Below are positions 37,439-45,976 of a stretch of 64,000 nt of DNA, piece after piece. The notes beneath the pieces are model-generated. The model was not told the origin of the DNA. It was given only the letters and a program-made list of their open reading frames with translations, and searched no databases. This DNA is from Methylobrevis albus. Lineage in GTDB: Bacteria > Pseudomonadota > Alphaproteobacteria > Rhizobiales > Pleomorphomonadaceae. The stretch covers positions 248,001 to 312,000 of the forward strand of contig NZ_JADZLT010000050.1 in NCBI RefSeq assembly GCF_015904235.1, in the 5' to 3' direction. Numbering within the stretch: position 1 is the first letter of the stretch; the number at the start of each line of letters is the position of its first letter. A program made the position numbers and the translations under genes.

Positions 37439-39087
37439 ACGCACCGGTCGCCGACCCCGCCGCCGCCCCCACCGGTCCGTCCGGCGAGGGCGCCATCGTT
37501 GTCCTCGACAAGCTCAGCGTCGGCTTCGGCGACCGGACGGTGCTGAACGGCATCGACCTCGCGCTGCGCCCGCGCGAGATCTTCGGCATCGTCGGCGAGA
37601 CCGGGGCCGGCAAGTCGGTGCTCGCACGCGCCATCATCGGCCTGTTGCCGCCCGGCGGCGACGTGACGGGCGGGGCGGTGCGCTATCGCGGCCGGCCGCT
37701 CGACGCCTTTTCGCCAGCCGAAGCGGGCAGCTATCGCGGCGGCAAGGTGGCGCTGATCGGCACCAACGCCAAGGCGTTGCTCGACCCGGTCGCCCGCGTC
37801 GGCGACCAGATTGCCCGGGTCGTGCGCGCCCACACCCCGATGGACGCTCGCGCCGCCCGCACCCGCGCGATCGACCTGATGCGCGAGGTCGGCATCGTCG
37901 AGCCGGAGCGGCGCGCCCGCGCCTATCCGCACGAGCTGTCGGGCGGCATGGCGCAGCGCATCGTCATCGCGATGGCGCTCGCCGGCAATCCGGAGGTGCT
38001 GCTCGCCGACGACGCGACGCTCGGCCTCGACGCCACGGTGCAGGCGCAGGTGCTGGAAAGCCTCGTCGAGCGGTCGCGCGACCGCGGCCTGTCGGTGCTG
38101 CTGATCACGCACGACCTCGGCATCGTCCGCCACTACTGCGACCGCGTCGCGGTGATCCGCGACGGCCGGCTGGTCGAGGAAGGCCCGGTGGGCGACTTCA
38201 TGGCCGCCCCCGCCACCGGCTACAGCCGCGACCTGCTCGACGCGGCCCGCGCGCGCCCGGCCCTGCAGGCGCCGCTCGCGGCCGGCGACCGGCCGCCGCT
38301 GGTCGACGTGCGCGACCTCACCATGCATTTCGCGGTGCCGGGTTCCGTGCTGCCGATCAAGGCGGTCGACGGCATCAGCTTCGCGATCGCGCCGGGGGAA
38401 ACGCTCGCCCTCGTCGGCGAGAGCGGCTCGGGCAAGACCACCGCCGGGCAATGCCTGATGCGGCTGATCGACAACACCGACGGGCGCATCTTCTTCGACG
38501 GCCGCGACGTCACCGACCTGAAGGATCGCGCGTTCCGGCCGCTGCGCCGGCACATGCAGATGGTGTTCCAGGAGCCCTACGTCGCGCTCAATCCGCGCTG
38601 GCGCGTCGCCGACCTGCTCGCCGAACCGCTCGCCCTCGTCGAGCCGATGACGGCGGCGGAGCGGGCGCGCCGGGTGGCGGAGCTGCTCGCCCTCGTCCAC
38701 CTCGATCCGCGCCTCGCCGACGTCCGGCCGCATGCGCTCACCGCCGGCGAGCAGAAGCGCGTCGGCATCGCCCGGGCGCTCGCGACCCGGCCGCGCTTCA
38801 TCGTGTTCGACGAGCCGACCACGGCGCTCGACATCCGCGTCAGGGCGCAGATCATCGACCTGATCCGCGGGCTGCAGTCGAGCATGAATCTGTCGGCGCT
38901 GTTCATCACCCACGACCTCAACTCGGTGCGCTCGCTCGCCCACCGCGTCGCCGTGATGCACCTCGGCAAGATCGTCGAGCAGGGCGATACCGAGGCGATC
39001 TTCGAGCGCGCCGAGCATCCCTATACGCGCAAGCTGCTCGCCGCCGAGTTGCCCGTCGACGCGGAACCCGCCGCGGCCGCGCCGTGA
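37435..39087 (+). CDS. Fused two-domain ABC ATPase (DppD-DppF fusion) with asymmetric sites
   Basis: A 550-residue ATPase joining the two ATPases of a peptide importer. NBD1 (about 20-270) has Walker A GETGAGKS at 54-61 and a normal LSGGM signature at 168-172. Its Q-loop Gln is replaced by Thr110, and the Walker B Glu by Asp193 (ADDATLGLD). NBD2 (about 290-550) has Walker A GESGSGKT, Gln379 and Glu460 intact, but its signature is LTAGEQ at 435-440 instead of LSGGQ. Thus one composite site keeps all consensus residues and the other is degenerate at both halves. The DppD/DppF pair at 10-12 kb has intact sites. Confidence 0.92.
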   Translation: MNAPVADPAAAPTGPSGEGAIVVLDKLSVGFGDRTVLNGIDLALRPREIFGIVGETGAGKSVLARAIIGLLPPGGDVTGGAVRYRGRPLDAFSPAEAGSYRGGKVALIGTNAKALLDPVARVGDQIARVVRAHTPMDARAARTRAIDLMREVGIVEPERRARAYPHELSGGMAQRIVIAMALAGNPEVLLADDATLGLDATVQAQVLESLVERSRDRGLSVLLITHDLGIVRHYCDRVAVIRDGRLVEEGPVGDFMAAPATGYSRDLLDAARARPALQAPLAAGDRPPLVDVRDLTMHFAVPGSVLPIKAVDGISFAIAPGETLALVGESGSGKTTAGQCLMRLIDNTDGRIFFDGRDVTDLKDRAFRPLRRHMQMVFQEPYVALNPRWRVADLLAEPLALVEPMTAAERARRVAELLALVHLDPRLADVRPHALTAGEQKRVGIARALATRPRFIVFDEPTTALDIRVRAQIIDLIRGLQSSMNLSALFITHDLNSVRSLAHRVAVMHLGKIVEQGDTEAIFERAEHPYTRKLLAAELPVDAEPAAAAP

Positions 39088-40391
39088 CCGACCTCTGCGA
39101 CCTCGACGCCACGGCGGCGGTCGCCCTCCTGGAACGGCGCGAGATATCTGCCGTCGATCTCGTCGAGGCCTGCCTCGCGCGGATCGCGCGCGACGACGGG
39201 GCCGTGCGGGCGTTCGTGGCGGTGGATGCGGACGGGGCGCTGGCGCGCGCCCGCGCCGTGGACGCCGGCACCGCGCCGGCCGGGCCGCTGTGCGGCCTGC
39301 CCTTCGCGGTCAAGGACGTGATCGACGTCGCCGGGCAGCCGACGGCGTTCGGCTCCGATCTGCCGATCGGCCGCATGGCGGCGACGGACGCCGCGGCCGT
39401 GGCGCTGCTGCGCAAGGCCGGCGGCATTCCACTCGGCAAGGCCGAGACGGTGGAATTTGCCGCGAACGGCCGGATCCCGCCGACGCGCAATCCGCGGGAT
39501 CTCTCCCGGACACCCGGCGGCTCCTCGTCGGGGTCGGCGGCGGCGGTCGCGGCCGGCATGGTGCCGGTCTCGCTCGGCACGCAGACCGGCGGCTCGCTGG
39601 TGCGGCCGGCGTCGTTCACGGGCATCTATGCGCTGAAGCCGAGCCACGGGCTCGTCTCCTGCGACGGCGTCCATCCCAATGCGCCGTCGGTCGATTGCGT
39701 CGGCTGGCTCGCCCGCTCGGTCGCCGATCTCGGGCTGCTCGGCGCAGTGTTCCACCTGCCCCCGGCGCAGCGCCCGGCGCCCATCCGGCCGCGCGAGCTC
39801 CGCATCGCCGTGTGCCGGACGCCGGAGTGGCACCGGGTCGAGGCCGACGGGCAGCGGGTGTTCGAGGCGGCGGTCGCGGCGCTGGCGGCGGCGGGCGTGG
39901 CGGTGGAAGATCTCGTGCTGCCCACCCCCTTCGACCAGCTGTCCGACGCCCACTTCGCGATCATGTGCGGCGAGGGACGGGCCTCGTTCCGGCGCTGGCA
40001 CGCCGCGTTCGGCGACCGGCTGCATCCCGATCTCGCGGCGCTCTACGCGGGCGACCCGGCCGCTGCGGCGGCGGAGCTCGCGGCGGCGCGGCTCGTCGCC
40101 GGCCAATGCCGCCTCGCCCACGCGGCGCGCGCCGCCGGGTTCGACGCGATCCTCGCGCCGGCCACCACCGGCGAGGCGCCGCTGCATGACGGCACCGGCG
40201 CCGGCTCGCCGATGATGAACCGGATGTGGTCGGCGCTGCAGGTGCCGCTCCTTGCCCTGCCGGCCGGCAGCGGCGCGCACGGGCTGCCGATCGGCTGCCA
40301 GCTCGTCGGCCGCTTTGCCGAAGATCTCGACCTCGTCGCGGTCGCGGCCGAGGTCGATCGCATCCTGCAGGAGACGGTCGACCGGCCGTGA
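39084..40391 (+). CDS. Amidase-signature family hydrolase 2
   Basis: A 435-residue amidase starting at a GTG that overlaps the ATPase stop by 4 bp. The catalytic Lys is in PFAVKDVID, the cis-Ser in GGSSSGSAAAVAAG and the nucleophile Ser in GTQTGGSLVRPA. It has the compact length of the core family, without a C-terminal extra domain, so it is not a full AtzF-type protein. It likely performs the last amide cleavage on the compound imported by the preceding ABC transporter. It is convergent with an SDR gene only 3 bp away. Confidence 0.9.
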   Translation: MTDLCDLDATAAVALLERREISAVDLVEACLARIARDDGAVRAFVAVDADGALARARAVDAGTAPAGPLCGLPFAVKDVIDVAGQPTAFGSDLPIGRMAATDAAAVALLRKAGGIPLGKAETVEFAANGRIPPTRNPRDLSRTPGGSSSGSAAAVAAGMVPVSLGTQTGGSLVRPASFTGIYALKPSHGLVSCDGVHPNAPSVDCVGWLARSVADLGLLGAVFHLPPAQRPAPIRPRELRIAVCRTPEWHRVEADGQRVFEAAVAALAAAGVAVEDLVLPTPFDQLSDAHFAIMCGEGRASFRRWHAAFGDRLHPDLAALYAGDPAAAAAELAAARLVAGQCRLAHAARAAGFDAILAPATTGEAPLHDGTGAGSPMMNRMWSALQVPLLALPAGSGAHGLPIGCQLVGRFAEDLDLVAVAAEVDRILQETVDRP

Positions 40392-40394
40392 CCG

Positions 40395-41288
40395 TCAGGC
40401 GATGCCCTTGCCGCCGGTGACGCCGTAGACTTCGCCGTTGATGAAGCTCGCTTCCGGCGAGGCGAGCAACACGTAGACGGGGCCGAGTTCCACCGGCTGA
40501 CCGGGGCGGCCGAAGTCGCTGTTCTCGCCGAAATGCGCGACCTTCTCGTCGGGCTGGCCGCCGCTCGGCTGCAGCACGGTCCAGAACGGGCCGGGCGCCA
40601 CGACATTGGCGCGGATGCCCTTCTCGATCACCTGCTGCGCCAGCGCCTTGGTGTAGGCGACGATGCCGGCCTTGGTCGTCGCATAGTCGAGCAGGATCGG
40701 CGACGGGTCGTAGGCCTGCACCGAGGCCGTGGTGATGATCGCCGCGCCCGCCGGAAGCAGCGGCAGCGCCGCCTGCACGATCCAGTGCAGCGCATAGAGG
40801 TTGGTCTTCATCGTCTTGTCGAAGTCGTCGGTGGTGAATTCCTCCACCGTCTCGCGGAACTGCTGACGGGCGGCGTTGACGACGAGGATGTCGAGCCCGC
40901 CGAATTCGTCGGCGGTCTGCTCGACCATGCGGCGGCACCAGGCCTCGTCGGTGATGTCGCCGGGCAGCGCGAGCGCGCGGCGGCCCTCGGCCTCGATCAG
41001 GGCGATCACCTCGCGGGCATCGGGCTCCTCGTCGGGCAGGTAGGAGATCGCGACGTCGGCGCCTTCCCGGGCATAGGCGATCGCGACCGCGCGGCCGATG
41101 CCGGAATCGCCGCCGGTGATCAGCGCCCGGCGGCCGGCGAGGCGGCCGGCGCCGCGGTAGCTCGCCTCGCCGTGGTCGGGCCGCGGGTCCATCTCGCGGG
41201 CGAGGCCGGGGGCCGGCTGCGGCTGCACCGGGAACGGCGGCTGCGGATATTTGCTGCGGGGATCGCGAAGGTCGGGCTTGCTGGTCAT
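40395..41288 (-). CDS. Short-chain dehydrogenase/reductase, YghA/general-stress type
   Basis: A 297-residue SDR with a Pro-rich N-terminal extension of about 50 residues before TGGDSGIGRAVA. This is the typical layout of YghA/YhdF-like stress SDRs. The catalytic Tyr-x3-Lys is in YATTK, and GGKG lies near the C-terminus. Such enzymes are often induced by starvation or osmotic stress. A weak EcfG-like element (TGAAC-N16-TGTT on this strand, 41343-41367) lies 55 bp upstream. It stands at the border between the catabolic island and the respiratory block. Confidence 0.88.
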   Translation of the reverse strand: MTSKPDLRDPRSKYPQPPFPVQPQPAPGLAREMDPRPDHGEASYRGAGRLAGRRALITGGDSGIGRAVAIAYAREGADVAISYLPDEEPDAREVIALIEAEGRRALALPGDITDEAWCRRMVEQTADEFGGLDILVVNAARQQFRETVEEFTTDDFDKTMKTNLYALHWIVQAALPLLPAGAAIITTASVQAYDPSPILLDYATTKAGIVAYTKALAQQVIEKGIRANVVAPGPFWTVLQPSGGQPDEKVAHFGENSDFGRPGQPVELGPVYVLLASPEASFINGEVYGVTGGKGIA

Positions 41289-41390
41289 GTTTCATTCCGT
41301 CGTCGGAGACACTCCACCGGCCGTGGCCGGCGCTGTGGGTCCAACAATCGACGGGCGACATGGTTCACCAGCCGCGTCCGCGCGGCTGAC

Positions 41391-41750
41391 TCAGGGCACG
41401 CAGGACGACAGCACGGCGACGCCGGAGAAAGTGAAGAGCACCGAGGCCGTCGCGGCCACCGCCGTGTAGAACGCCACAATCCGCAGGAAATCCGTGGGAC
41501 CGCCCTGCCCGGTCGCGGCCGGCCGGCGCCGGGCGAGCAGCAACGTGACGGCGGCGGTCGCGGCCGCCGTGCCGAGGCTGAGCGCGACGAGGATCGCCCG
41601 CTGCAGCGTGACCGGGCCGAGCACCGGGACGGTGTCCCAGCCCGCCGCGCAGCCGAGCGACAGCACGCCGTAGACTGCGACGAAGCCGATGCTCCAGATC
41701 GTGAACCCGGCGGCGACCAGCGGCAGGTCGATCGATCGGTGCGCGCGCAT
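41391..41750 (-). CDS. Small membrane protein at the end of the cytochrome oxidase operon
   Basis: A 119-residue protein with about four hydrophobic segments (near 12-35, 45-68, 80-100 and 102-118). Its start ATG overlaps the stop of the oxidase subunit I/III gene (TGATG), so it is translated in step with it. I do not recognise a named family. Position and topology suggest an oxidase-associated or assembly protein. The last residues end in a Cys-containing SSCVP. Confidence 0.6.
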   Translation of the reverse strand: MRAHRSIDLPLVAAGFTIWSIGFVAVYGVLSLGCAAGWDTVPVLGPVTLQRAILVALSLGTAAATAAVTLLLARRRPAATGQGGPTDFLRIVAFYTAVAATASVLFTFSGVAVLSSCVP

Positions 41751-44266
41751 CACCACACCTCCCCGCCGGCGGCGAGCGCGAGCAGCACGCCGGAGACGAC
41801 ACACACGAGGACGATCACCGCGGTGGCGTCATGCCATAGACCGCCGATGCGCAGGTCGAGGCTGCGCCGCGGCGAGACGTAGCCGTTCGCGGCCCGCCAC
41901 AGGCCGAAGCCGGCGAAGATGATGCCGATCGCCACATGCAGCGCGGCAAGGCCGAGCACGGCGGCCAGCATCGCGGCCTGGGCATGGCGGGTCGCATCGT
42001 CGATGCCGGCGAGCCCGGCCGCGAGGGCAGCGAGCGCCACGACATGCAGCAGCAGGCACGCGGCCTGCGCCGCGATCGGCGAAGCGCCCGCCTTCAGCCG
42101 GCCGACGCCGAAGCGGCCGGCCGCCGCCGCCGCGATGGACGCGATCACCGCCAGCGCCAGCGCCGCAGTCGGCGCGGCGGCCGCCGTGGCCGGGGGCCAG
42201 TCCGGCGCGACGACGCGCAGGAACAGGGCGCTGAAGATCAGCGAGGTGACGACGACGCCGTCGGCCGCCAGGGTGAAGGTCATCGCCCACCAGGACGGCG
42301 GCCGCTCGACCTGCCAATGCACCTCGGCGGACTGGCCGTGGCCGATGTCGAGCGGCGGCGTATCCTCCCGGTTGCCGGTCGCCGCGGCCCACATCAGGAA
42401 CAGCACGACGACCACGGCGACGGGCAGCAGCGACAGCCAGTAGAACTTGAACAGCAGGCAGAGCACGAAGCTGCCGATCGCGAGCGCGGTCCACAACGGC
42501 AGGAAGGTCGAGCGCGGCAGCACGACAACCTCGGTCGGCCGGGCCGTCACCATGTCGACGCCGAGTGTTTCCATCCAGCCGTTGCGGGTGAAGCCGAGAT
42601 AGCCGTCGCCGCGGGCGAGCGCCGGGCCGAGCTTTTCCGGATCGAGCCGGTCGGCGCGGTCCTCGATCAGCGGCAGCGAGGCGAAGCCGTAGGAGGTCGG
42701 CGGCGTCGCGGTCGCCCACTCCAGCGTGCGCGCCTGCCAGGGATTGCGGCGGGCCGGCATGCCGAAGCGGGCCTGCACCACGATGTCGAGCACGAAGAGG
42801 GCGAAGCCGATCGCCATGATGAAGCCGCCGATCGAGGAGACGAGGTTGAGCCAGTCCCACTTCGCCTCCATCGGATAGGTTTCGACCCGGCGCGGCATGC
42901 CGAGCAGGCCGGTGAGGTGCATCAGGAAGAAGGTGAGGTTGAAGCCGCCGAAGATCATCCAGAAGGCCGGCACCGACAGCCGGTGGTCCGAGGTCCTGCC
43001 AGTGAAGTGCGGCAGCCAGTAGTAGGCGGCGGCGAGCATCGGGAACACGAAGCCGCCGACCAGCACGTAGTGCATGTGCGCGACGACGAAATGGGTGTCG
43101 TGCGCCTGGAAATTGAACGGCACCATGGCGAGCATCACCCCGGTGAGGCCGCCGATGATGAACACGACGAAGAAGCCGCCGAGATAGAGCATCGGCACGT
43201 CGAAGCGCGGGCGGCCGTGGGCGATGGTGGCGATCCAGGCGAAAATCTGGATCGCGGTCGGGATCGCGACGAGGCCGCTCGCCGCCGAGAAGAACGACAG
43301 CGCGAGATGCGGGATGCCCACCGTGAACATGTGGTGCACCCAGAGGCCGAAGGAGAGGAAGGCGACCGCGATCACCGCGACGATGATGGTGCGATAGCCG
43401 ACCAGTTCGTGGCGGGCGAAGGTCGGGATCATCATCGAGATCGCGCCGGCCGCCGGCAGGAAGATGATGTAGACCTCCGGGTGGCCGAACAGCCAGAACA
43501 GGTGCTGCCAGAGCAGGGAATCGCCGCCGCGGGTGGGATCGAAGAACGGCAGGTCGAAGGCGCGCTCGAGTTCGAGCAGCACCGAGCCGAGGATCAGCGG
43601 CGGAAAGCCGAACAGCATCATGAAGGCGGTGATCAAGAGGTACCACGCCATGATCGGCATGCGGTCGATCGACATGCCCGGCGCGCGCAGCTTCAGCACG
43701 CTGACGATGATCTCCACCGCCGCCGACAGCGCCGAGATCTCGACGAAGGTGATGCCGAGCAGCCAGACGTCGGCGTTGATGCCGGGCGAATAGACGCCCG
43801 AATTCAGCGGCGTGTACATGAACCAGCCGCCGTCGGGGGCGACGCCGGCGAGCATCGCGACGATCAGGATCGAGCCGCCGAAGATGTAGCACCAGAAGCC
43901 GAAGGCGGTGAGGCGCGGGAAGGCCATGTCGCGCGCGCCGAGCAGCTTCGGCAACAGGTAGATCGCGAAGCCCTCGAACATCGGGATCGCGAACAGGAAC
44001 ATCATGATCGAGCCGTGCATCGTGAAGATCTGGCCGTAGATCTCCGGGCCGACGAAGGCGCTGCCCGAGGTCGCGAGCTGGGCGCGGATCAGCATGGCGA
44101 GTACGCCGCCGATCGAGAAGAACACGAAGGCGGCGATGATGAAGCGCTTGCCGAGCACTGTGTGGTTGACGGCGGAAAACCGGCCCCAGCCCGGCGGCGT
44201 GTCCCAGAGACGCGCCAGTTCCTTGTGCAGCTTGATCGGCGAGATCATGTCCGGGTTCGCGCTCAT
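41750..44266 (-). CDS. ctaD: Cytochrome c oxidase subunit I fused to subunit III
   Basis: An 838-residue heme-copper oxidase subunit. Residues 1 to about 620 are subunit I. They contain the heme ligand region FTMHGSIMMF near residue 82, the CuB His and cross-linked Tyr motif GHPEVYI near residue 260, WVHHMF near residue 310 and HDTHFVVAHMHY near residue 387. The remaining 200 residues carry a subunit III-like membrane domain (HWQVERPPSWWAMTF, then LFLRVVAPDWPPA). Such I/III fusions are known in caa3-type oxidases. It overlaps the subunit II gene by 4 bp and acts as terminal O2 reductase of the inner membrane. Confidence 0.93.
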   Translation of the reverse strand: MSANPDMISPIKLHKELARLWDTPPGWGRFSAVNHTVLGKRFIIAAFVFFSIGGVLAMLIRAQLATSGSAFVGPEIYGQIFTMHGSIMMFLFAIPMFEGFAIYLLPKLLGARDMAFPRLTAFGFWCYIFGGSILIVAMLAGVAPDGGWFMYTPLNSGVYSPGINADVWLLGITFVEISALSAAVEIIVSVLKLRAPGMSIDRMPIMAWYLLITAFMMLFGFPPLILGSVLLELERAFDLPFFDPTRGGDSLLWQHLFWLFGHPEVYIIFLPAAGAISMMIPTFARHELVGYRTIIVAVIAVAFLSFGLWVHHMFTVGIPHLALSFFSAASGLVAIPTAIQIFAWIATIAHGRPRFDVPMLYLGGFFVVFIIGGLTGVMLAMVPFNFQAHDTHFVVAHMHYVLVGGFVFPMLAAAYYWLPHFTGRTSDHRLSVPAFWMIFGGFNLTFFLMHLTGLLGMPRRVETYPMEAKWDWLNLVSSIGGFIMAIGFALFVLDIVVQARFGMPARRNPWQARTLEWATATPPTSYGFASLPLIEDRADRLDPEKLGPALARGDGYLGFTRNGWMETLGVDMVTARPTEVVVLPRSTFLPLWTALAIGSFVLCLLFKFYWLSLLPVAVVVVLFLMWAAATGNREDTPPLDIGHGQSAEVHWQVERPPSWWAMTFTLAADGVVVTSLIFSALFLRVVAPDWPPATAAAAPTAALALAVIASIAAAAAGRFGVGRLKAGASPIAAQAACLLLHVVALAALAAGLAGIDDATRHAQAAMLAAVLGLAALHVAIGIIFAGFGLWRAANGYVSPRRSLDLRIGGLWHDATAVIVLVCVVSGVLLALAAGGEVW

Positions 44267-44979
44267 GGCCTGTCTCCCGGCATTTCTTCCGGCGCCTCTC
44301 CGGCCGCAAGGCGGGCGAGCACCGCGTCATAGTCCTCCGCCGCGTGCGCGATGACCTCGAAGCGCATCACCGTGTGGCCGGTGCCGCAGAACTCGGCGCA
44401 GACGCCGCCGTAGCGGCCCGGCGTATCGGCGAGCAGGCGGATGGTGTTGCGGTGGCCCGGGATGGCGTCGATCTTGCCGCCGAGCCGCGGTACCCAGAAG
44501 CTGTGGATCACGTCGGTGCTGGTGACGGAGAACTCGATCTCGCGCCCGGCCGGGACGTGCAGCGTGTCGATGGTGGCAAGGCCGCCGGCGCCCGGATAGC
44601 GGAACTCCCACTGCCAGCGCCGCCCTTCCGCCTCGATGCGCAACAGGTCGGTGGAACCCGATCGCCCGATCATTCGTTCGCCAAGGGCGAACGCGGCAAA
44701 GACGAGGGCGACGAGAATGACCGACGGCAGGATCAGCCCACCCCAGAGCACCAGCGGGCGCGACGGGTCGCCGCCGAAGATGCGCGGCCGGGTCCAGGCG
44801 AGCACGAGGGCGGCGGTGGTGGCGGCGAAGATCACGGCGCTGCCGCCGAGCATGATCCACCAGAGGGTGGCGACCGCCCGGGCCGACGGGCCGGCGGGAT
44901 CGAGCGTGGAATGGTCGCCGGCGCAACCGGCGAAGAGCAGTGAAACAGCGAGCGCCGCCGCACGGCGCGCCCCCGGCAT
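44263..44979 (-). CDS. ctaC: Cytochrome c oxidase subunit II, lipoprotein type
   Basis: A 238-residue CuA subunit. The N-terminus has a lipobox-like LLFAGC near residue 18, so it is probably a lipoprotein, with two membrane helices after that. The CuA site is fully present: His in STDVIHSFWVP near residue 160, and the CAEFCGTGHTVM motif with two Cys, His and Met. No C-terminal cytochrome c domain is fused. Its ATG lies only 12 bp from the divergent DUF2231 start, so the promoters of both genes must lie within the neighbour's coding DNA. Confidence 0.92.
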   Translation of the reverse strand: MPGARRAAALAVSLLFAGCAGDHSTLDPAGPSARAVATLWWIMLGGSAVIFAATTAALVLAWTRPRIFGGDPSRPLVLWGGLILPSVILVALVFAAFALGERMIGRSGSTDLLRIEAEGRRWQWEFRYPGAGGLATIDTLHVPAGREIEFSVTSTDVIHSFWVPRLGGKIDAIPGHRNTIRLLADTPGRYGGVCAEFCGTGHTVMRFEVIAHAAEDYDAVLARLAAGEAPEEMPGDRP

Positions 44980-44991
44980 GGAGAGAGCAGC

Positions 44992-45489
44992 ATGAGCGAG
45001 ACCACCGGAACCAATCCCGTCATCGAGGCGGTGGCCGCACAGGACGTCAGTTCCGCCGTCGCCGTCGCCGGACATCCGCTGCATGCGATGACGGTGCATT
45101 TTCCGATTGCCTTCGTTGTCGGGACGCTCGGTTGCGACGTGTTCTTCTGGCTGATCGGCGACCCGTTCTGGCTGCGCGCCGGCCTGTGGACGTCGGGCAT
45201 CGCCTTCTTCGCCGGCGTCGGCGCGGGCCTGATCGGCACCGCCGAACTGCTGCTCGTGCCCGGCATTCGCGCCCGCGTCGCGAGTTGGACGCATGCGGTC
45301 GCCGCGATGACCCTGATCGCGATCTGCGGCCTGAACTGGGGGCTGCGGCTCACCGACGACGGCGCGGTGCTGCCCTATGGGCTGCTGCTGTCGGTGCTCG
45401 CGTCCGTGTTCACGGGGCTCGCGGGCTGGCATGGCGGCAAGCTCGTCTTCGATCACGGTGTCGGCCTCATGATCTCGGAAAAGGACTGA
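44992..45489 (+). CDS. DUF2231 membrane protein
   Basis: A 165-residue inner-membrane protein. The diagnostic GHPLHAMTVHFPIAF segment is near residue 27, and four hydrophobic segments follow. DUF2231 proteins often accompany cytochrome oxidases, and their role is unknown. It is divergent from coxB with a 12-bp gap and converges on the HemJ/CopD-like gene, whose stop lies inside its last codons. An upstream EcfG-like match within coxB (44653-44678) is noted but may be chance. Confidence 0.8.
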   Translation: MSETTGTNPVIEAVAAQDVSSAVAVAGHPLHAMTVHFPIAFVVGTLGCDVFFWLIGDPFWLRAGLWTSGIAFFAGVGAGLIGTAELLLVPGIRARVASWTHAVAAMTLIAICGLNWGLRLTDDGAVLPYGLLLSVLASVFTGLAGWHGGKLVFDHGVGLMISEKD

Positions 45490-45976
45490 GCTCGCCGAGC
45501 CAGCGGCCGAGCCCGCCGGGCTCGGCCATCCAGTCCGGCAGCGCGGCGGGCAGCATCGCGGCGAGGTCGGGCTTGGCCAGCACCAGGAACAGGATCGCCG
45601 CGATGATCACGACCGTGACGACGGTGACGGCGAGAAAGCGCCAGACGGGATAGATCTGGCCATCGTCGAACAGGCGGATGATGACGAGGCCGGTCATGAT
45701 GTGGATGGTCGCCATCAGCCCGACGAAGAACAGCTTGGCGCCGAACCACGGCGCCCAGGTTTCGCGCAGGAAGATCAGCGCCGTGCCGCTGCCGATGGCG
45801 ACGAAGGCCGCCGGCGACATCGCCGCGACGTAGAGAAACCGCACCAGCCCCTGCAGCCGGTGCAGCGACGGGCCGCTCGCGACATGGGCGCGCTGCACGT
45901 AGAGCCCGGGCAGGCAGACCAGCCCGGCACTCCAGATCATGATGCCCACGATGTGGACGAACTTCAGCCAGACCAC
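45467..45976 (-). CDS. HemJ/CopD-like four-helix membrane protein
   Basis: A 169-residue membrane protein starting at a GTG (45976), which overlaps the CtaG-like gene's end by 13 bp. It opens with WLKFVHIVGIMIWSAGLVCLPGLY, where His and Pro/Gly positions recall HemJ (protoporphyrinogen oxidase) and CopD-type proteins, and it shows four hydrophobic segments. A heme- or copper-related role near oxidase assembly genes is plausible but unproven. The last 23 bp overlap the convergent DUF2231 gene. Confidence 0.65.
   Translation of the reverse strand: MVWLKFVHIVGIMIWSAGLVCLPGLYVQRAHVASGPSLHRLQGLVRFLYVAAMSPAAFVAIGSGTALIFLRETWAPWFGAKLFFVGLMATIHIMTGLVIIRLFDDGQIYPVWRFLAVTVVTVVIIAAILFLVLAKPDLAAMLPAALPDWMAEPGGLGRWLGELSPFPRS

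Noticed and set aside
41343..41367. TGAAC-N16-TGTT before the stress-type SDR on the minus strand.
   Set aside because: Spacing fits EcfG but both elements have a mismatch; only mentioned with the gene.
41936..44332. An 800-codon plus-strand open frame opposite the cytochrome oxidase gene.
   Set aside because: It is rich in Glu/His/Arg, as expected for the antisense of a hydrophobic membrane protein in GC-rich DNA.
44653..44678. A perfect GGAAC-N17-CGTT match on the plus strand inside coxB.
   Set aside because: It lies over 300 bp before the DUF2231 start and about one such match is expected by chance in this window; not called as a promoter.
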